Shown here one piece after another: positions 62,284-64,000 of a stretch of DNA of 64,000 nucleotides (positions are counted from its first letter, which is position 1; the number at the start of each line of letters is the position of its first letter). This DNA is from Streptomyces xinghaiensis S187 (lineage in GTDB: Bacteria > Actinomycetota > Actinomycetes > Streptomycetales > Streptomycetaceae): the NCBI RefSeq assembly GCF_000220705.2, contig NZ_CP023202.1, positions 2,232,001 through 2,296,000 of the forward strand, in the 5' to 3' direction. Under the pieces are notes generated by a model. The model did not search any database. It was not told the origin of the DNA and was given only the letters and a program-made list of their open reading frames with translations. The position numbers and the translations under genes were made by a program.

Positions 62284-63483
62284 GTGATCACACGGATCGA
62301 GATCGACGGTTACAAGTCCTTCGAGGGGTTCGCCCTGGACCTGCCGTCCTTCGGCGTTCTCCTGGGCACCAACGCTTCGGGGAAGTCCAATCTGCTCGAA
62401 GCCGTCGACCTGCTGGGGCAGTTGATCCGGGAGCCTGAGGGCCAGACGCTGGTCGACCGCGCGCGCCGGGGCGGGCCCAAGGAACTCTTCCGGCGGAGCC
62501 CGGCGGGCCGGCCGGCCGACACCCTGCGGATCACGGCCGACGTGATCGTGGACGGGCCCCGGGGCTACTGCTTCCTCAGGGTCGTGGCCCTGGTCCGGTA
62601 CGCGGATCCGCCGCAGCCACTGGATGTCACCGTCGAGGTCGGCAACGTCCGCGATCACTACGGCGACTCCGAGTGGCGGGAGTACGCGGACTCCCTGGGA
62701 CTCCCCCCGGAGATCCGCGGGAACTCCATGCGAGAACTGCACGCCACCCGGGTTCCCGTGCAGGACAGCGTGTACGGCCCCGAGCTCGCCGCGGTCTCCA
62801 GGAACTGGCGGATCGTCGAGCCCTCCCCCAAGGCCATGCGGGTCGCCTCCTCCACCTATGACACCGCGCCCCTGGCCGAGGACGGGAAGAATCTCGGAGC
62901 CGTCCTGGGACGGATCTCCCGGAACCCCGAGAGCTGGTACGACTTCCGGGCCGACGCCGTGGCGCTCCTGCCGGACCTGGCGGACATCACCGTGGAGGCG
63001 AACGAGGAATGGGGCCAGTGGGACGTCTGGCTCCAGCACAAGCACGAGCACCGGGTGAGCCCGGGCACGGCCTCCGCGGGCACGCTGCGTGTCCTCGCCC
63101 TGCTCGCCGCCGCCCACGACCCCGCCCATGAAGGCGTCCTGATGTTCGAGGAACCGGAGAACGGTCTCCACCCCAGCAGAGTGCCGCACCTGCTCTCGCG
63201 ACTGCGCGGGCGCACCAGCAACCTGGGGAACCTCTCCTCGGGAGACGGACGCCAGACGCTGATCACCTCGCACTCCCCCATCGCCCTGGCCGCCGCACTG
63301 GACGAGGCGCCGGAGTCGGTTGTCTTCCTGGACACCGTGACGCGCTTCGGTGACGGTCTTCCCCCGCGCAGGCTCACCCGGGCACGGAAGGTGGCGGCGG
63401 AGGGGGAGCGCGGGACGTTCGTGACGCCCTTGGAGGTCCGCAAGTACCTCGATCCCGTGGGGCGGTACGCGCGTGGGGCGTAG
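62284..63483 (+). CDS. AAA/ABC-type ATPase (OLD/RecF-like)
   Basis: 399 residues; GTG with AGGAGG nine bases upstream. Walker A GTNASGKSNLLEAV at 26-39, preceded by IEIDGYKSFEGFALDLPS. The signature-like region SPGTASAGTLRVLALLA, Walker B GVLMFEEPENGLHPS and the H-loop LITSHSPIALAAAL complete the site. No coiled-coil insertion, so it is an AAA_21/OLD-type ATPase. It overlaps the next gene by 11 bases. ATPase plus TOPRIM-like pairs are typical of defence systems. Confidence 0.88.
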   Translation: MITRIEIDGYKSFEGFALDLPSFGVLLGTNASGKSNLLEAVDLLGQLIREPEGQTLVDRARRGGPKELFRRSPAGRPADTLRITADVIVDGPRGYCFLRVVALVRYADPPQPLDVTVEVGNVRDHYGDSEWREYADSLGLPPEIRGNSMRELHATRVPVQDSVYGPELAAVSRNWRIVEPSPKAMRVASSTYDTAPLAEDGKNLGAVLGRISRNPESWYDFRADAVALLPDLADITVEANEEWGQWDVWLQHKHEHRVSPGTASAGTLRVLALLAAAHDPAHEGVLMFEEPENGLHPSRVPHLLSRLRGRTSNLGNLSSGDGRQTLITSHSPIALAAALDEAPESVVFLDTVTRFGDGLPPRRLTRARKVAAEGERGTFVTPLEVRKYLDPVGRYARGA

Positions 63484-64000
63484 GTACCTGAGTCTCGCCC
63501 TTCTCACCGAAGGGGCGAGCGACCAGTGGTTCCTCGTGCCACTGATCGACCGGCAGATCGCCGACCTGGCTCTGCGGGCGCCGTCGGAGTTCGACTACTC
63601 GGGCGTCGTCACCGGTGAGTGTTTCACCGTGGCTCCGCGACGGACGGTGGTCGGCGAAGTCGCCGAACTCCTGCGGTACTTCGATGCCGTTGTCGTCCAC
63701 CACGACCACAATGAGCGCGGCAAGGTCGACGCGGTCCGCGAGCATTTCGCCGAGGAGGCTTCCCGCATCGTGGGCCTGGTGCCGGTCCGGGAAACCGAGG
63801 CATGGATGCTTGCCGACACCGCTGCCCTGCGAGCGGCATCACCGGCGGGGTGGGACGCGGCCTGGGAACTGCCCCACGACGTGGAGAAGGCTGCAGACCC
63901 GAAAGCTCTGCTCAGGACCGCACTCGGTGGACGGCGCGACCCGGAACGGGACTTCGACCGCCTGGGGCAGACGGTGGAGTTGGCGAAGCTCGGGAAGGTG
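63473..64000 (+). CDS. DUF4276/TOPRIM-like protein, truncated by the window edge
   Basis: The GTG at 63473 overlaps the end of the ATPase gene; 176 codons are visible with no stop before the edge. A TOPRIM-type pattern is present: LLTEGASDQWFLVPLI (acidic Glu) and VVVHHDHNERG (Asp), then VGLVPVRETEAWMLADTAAL, the DUF4276 signature. It is probably a nuclease controlled by the ATPase partner; homologous pairs occur in phage-defence islands. Confidence 0.78.
   Translation, partial: MGRRYLSLALLTEGASDQWFLVPLIDRQIADLALRAPSEFDYSGVVTGECFTVAPRRTVVGEVAELLRYFDAVVVHHDHNERGKVDAVREHFAEEASRIVGLVPVRETEAWMLADTAALRAASPAGWDAAWELPHDVEKAADPKALLRTALGGRRDPERDFDRLGQTVELAKLGKV

Noticed and set aside
1..64000. CRISPR arrays, insertion sequences, rRNA, or other tRNAs
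   Set aside because: No regularly spaced repeats, transposase motifs or rRNA segments were seen; only tRNA-Sec was recognised.

Overview
The window is high-GC actinobacterial DNA, most likely from a Streptomyces or close relative. The signs are frequent GTG and TTG starts, stop/start overlaps of the GTGA and ATGA type, DUF397/XRE/ATP-binding modules, a DUF6177-DUF6507-toxin-Imm49 locus, and secreted GH10/CBM2 xylanases. No plasmid, phage structural or intact transposase gene was seen. The left end (1-4200) has lower GC and contains decayed gene remnants, as expected of accessory DNA.

Layout. 630-3175 (-): a small helical protein and an NTP-binding-like protein that carry matching RHIM-like amyloid motifs, one at its C-terminus and the other at its N-terminus; this is a candidate bacterial NLR/BELL signalling pair. 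3312-4140 (-): remnants of three small genes. 4250-5212 (+): HNH nuclease with a zinc ribbon. 5314-7031: regulatory trio (ATP-binding protein, XRE regulator, DUF397-like). 7227-9430 (-): GmrSD-like DUF262/DUF1524 protein with a coupled small partner. 9714-15238 (-): polymorphic toxin locus (DUF6507, toxin with PD-(D/E)XK-like tip, Imm49, DUF6177). 15583-29181: membrane and stress proteins between two 358-residue AI-2E/PerM paralogues, including PRC-barrel proteins, DUF4396, an FAD/Fe-S oxidoreductase, an enolase-superfamily enzyme, an ASRT-type sensor, HPP, hemerythrin and a PCuAC-like lipoprotein.

29379-37285 is a selenocysteine locus: a formate dehydrogenase alpha subunit with an in-frame UGA (Sec189) and a bSECIS-like hairpin, then selD, tRNA-Sec (selC), selB and selA. 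The selB stop codon is antisense to the tRNA-Sec anticodon. 37696-44626 is ordinary chromosome: AraC regulator, NmrA-like reductase, GAF-ANTAR regulator, PEP mutase-like enzyme, EamA exporter, YqcI/GntA-like protein. 44648-47883 (-) has a TerD domain fused to a nuclease-like domain, preceded by a spermidine-synthase-like protein. 48308-51229 (-) is a probable defence operon (fused M-S DNA methylase plus HEPN/Abi-like protein). 53051-56057 (-) holds two tandem xylanases with near-identical promoters. 57360-60277 (+) is an FtsW/RodA plus PBP pair. 60336-62104 is a second regulatory trio in mirror arrangement. 62284 to the right edge is an AAA ATPase overlapping a DUF4276/TOPRIM-like gene that runs off the window.

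All identifications were read from the sequence without database searches. Starts were chosen from visible ribosome-binding sites and operon overlaps.
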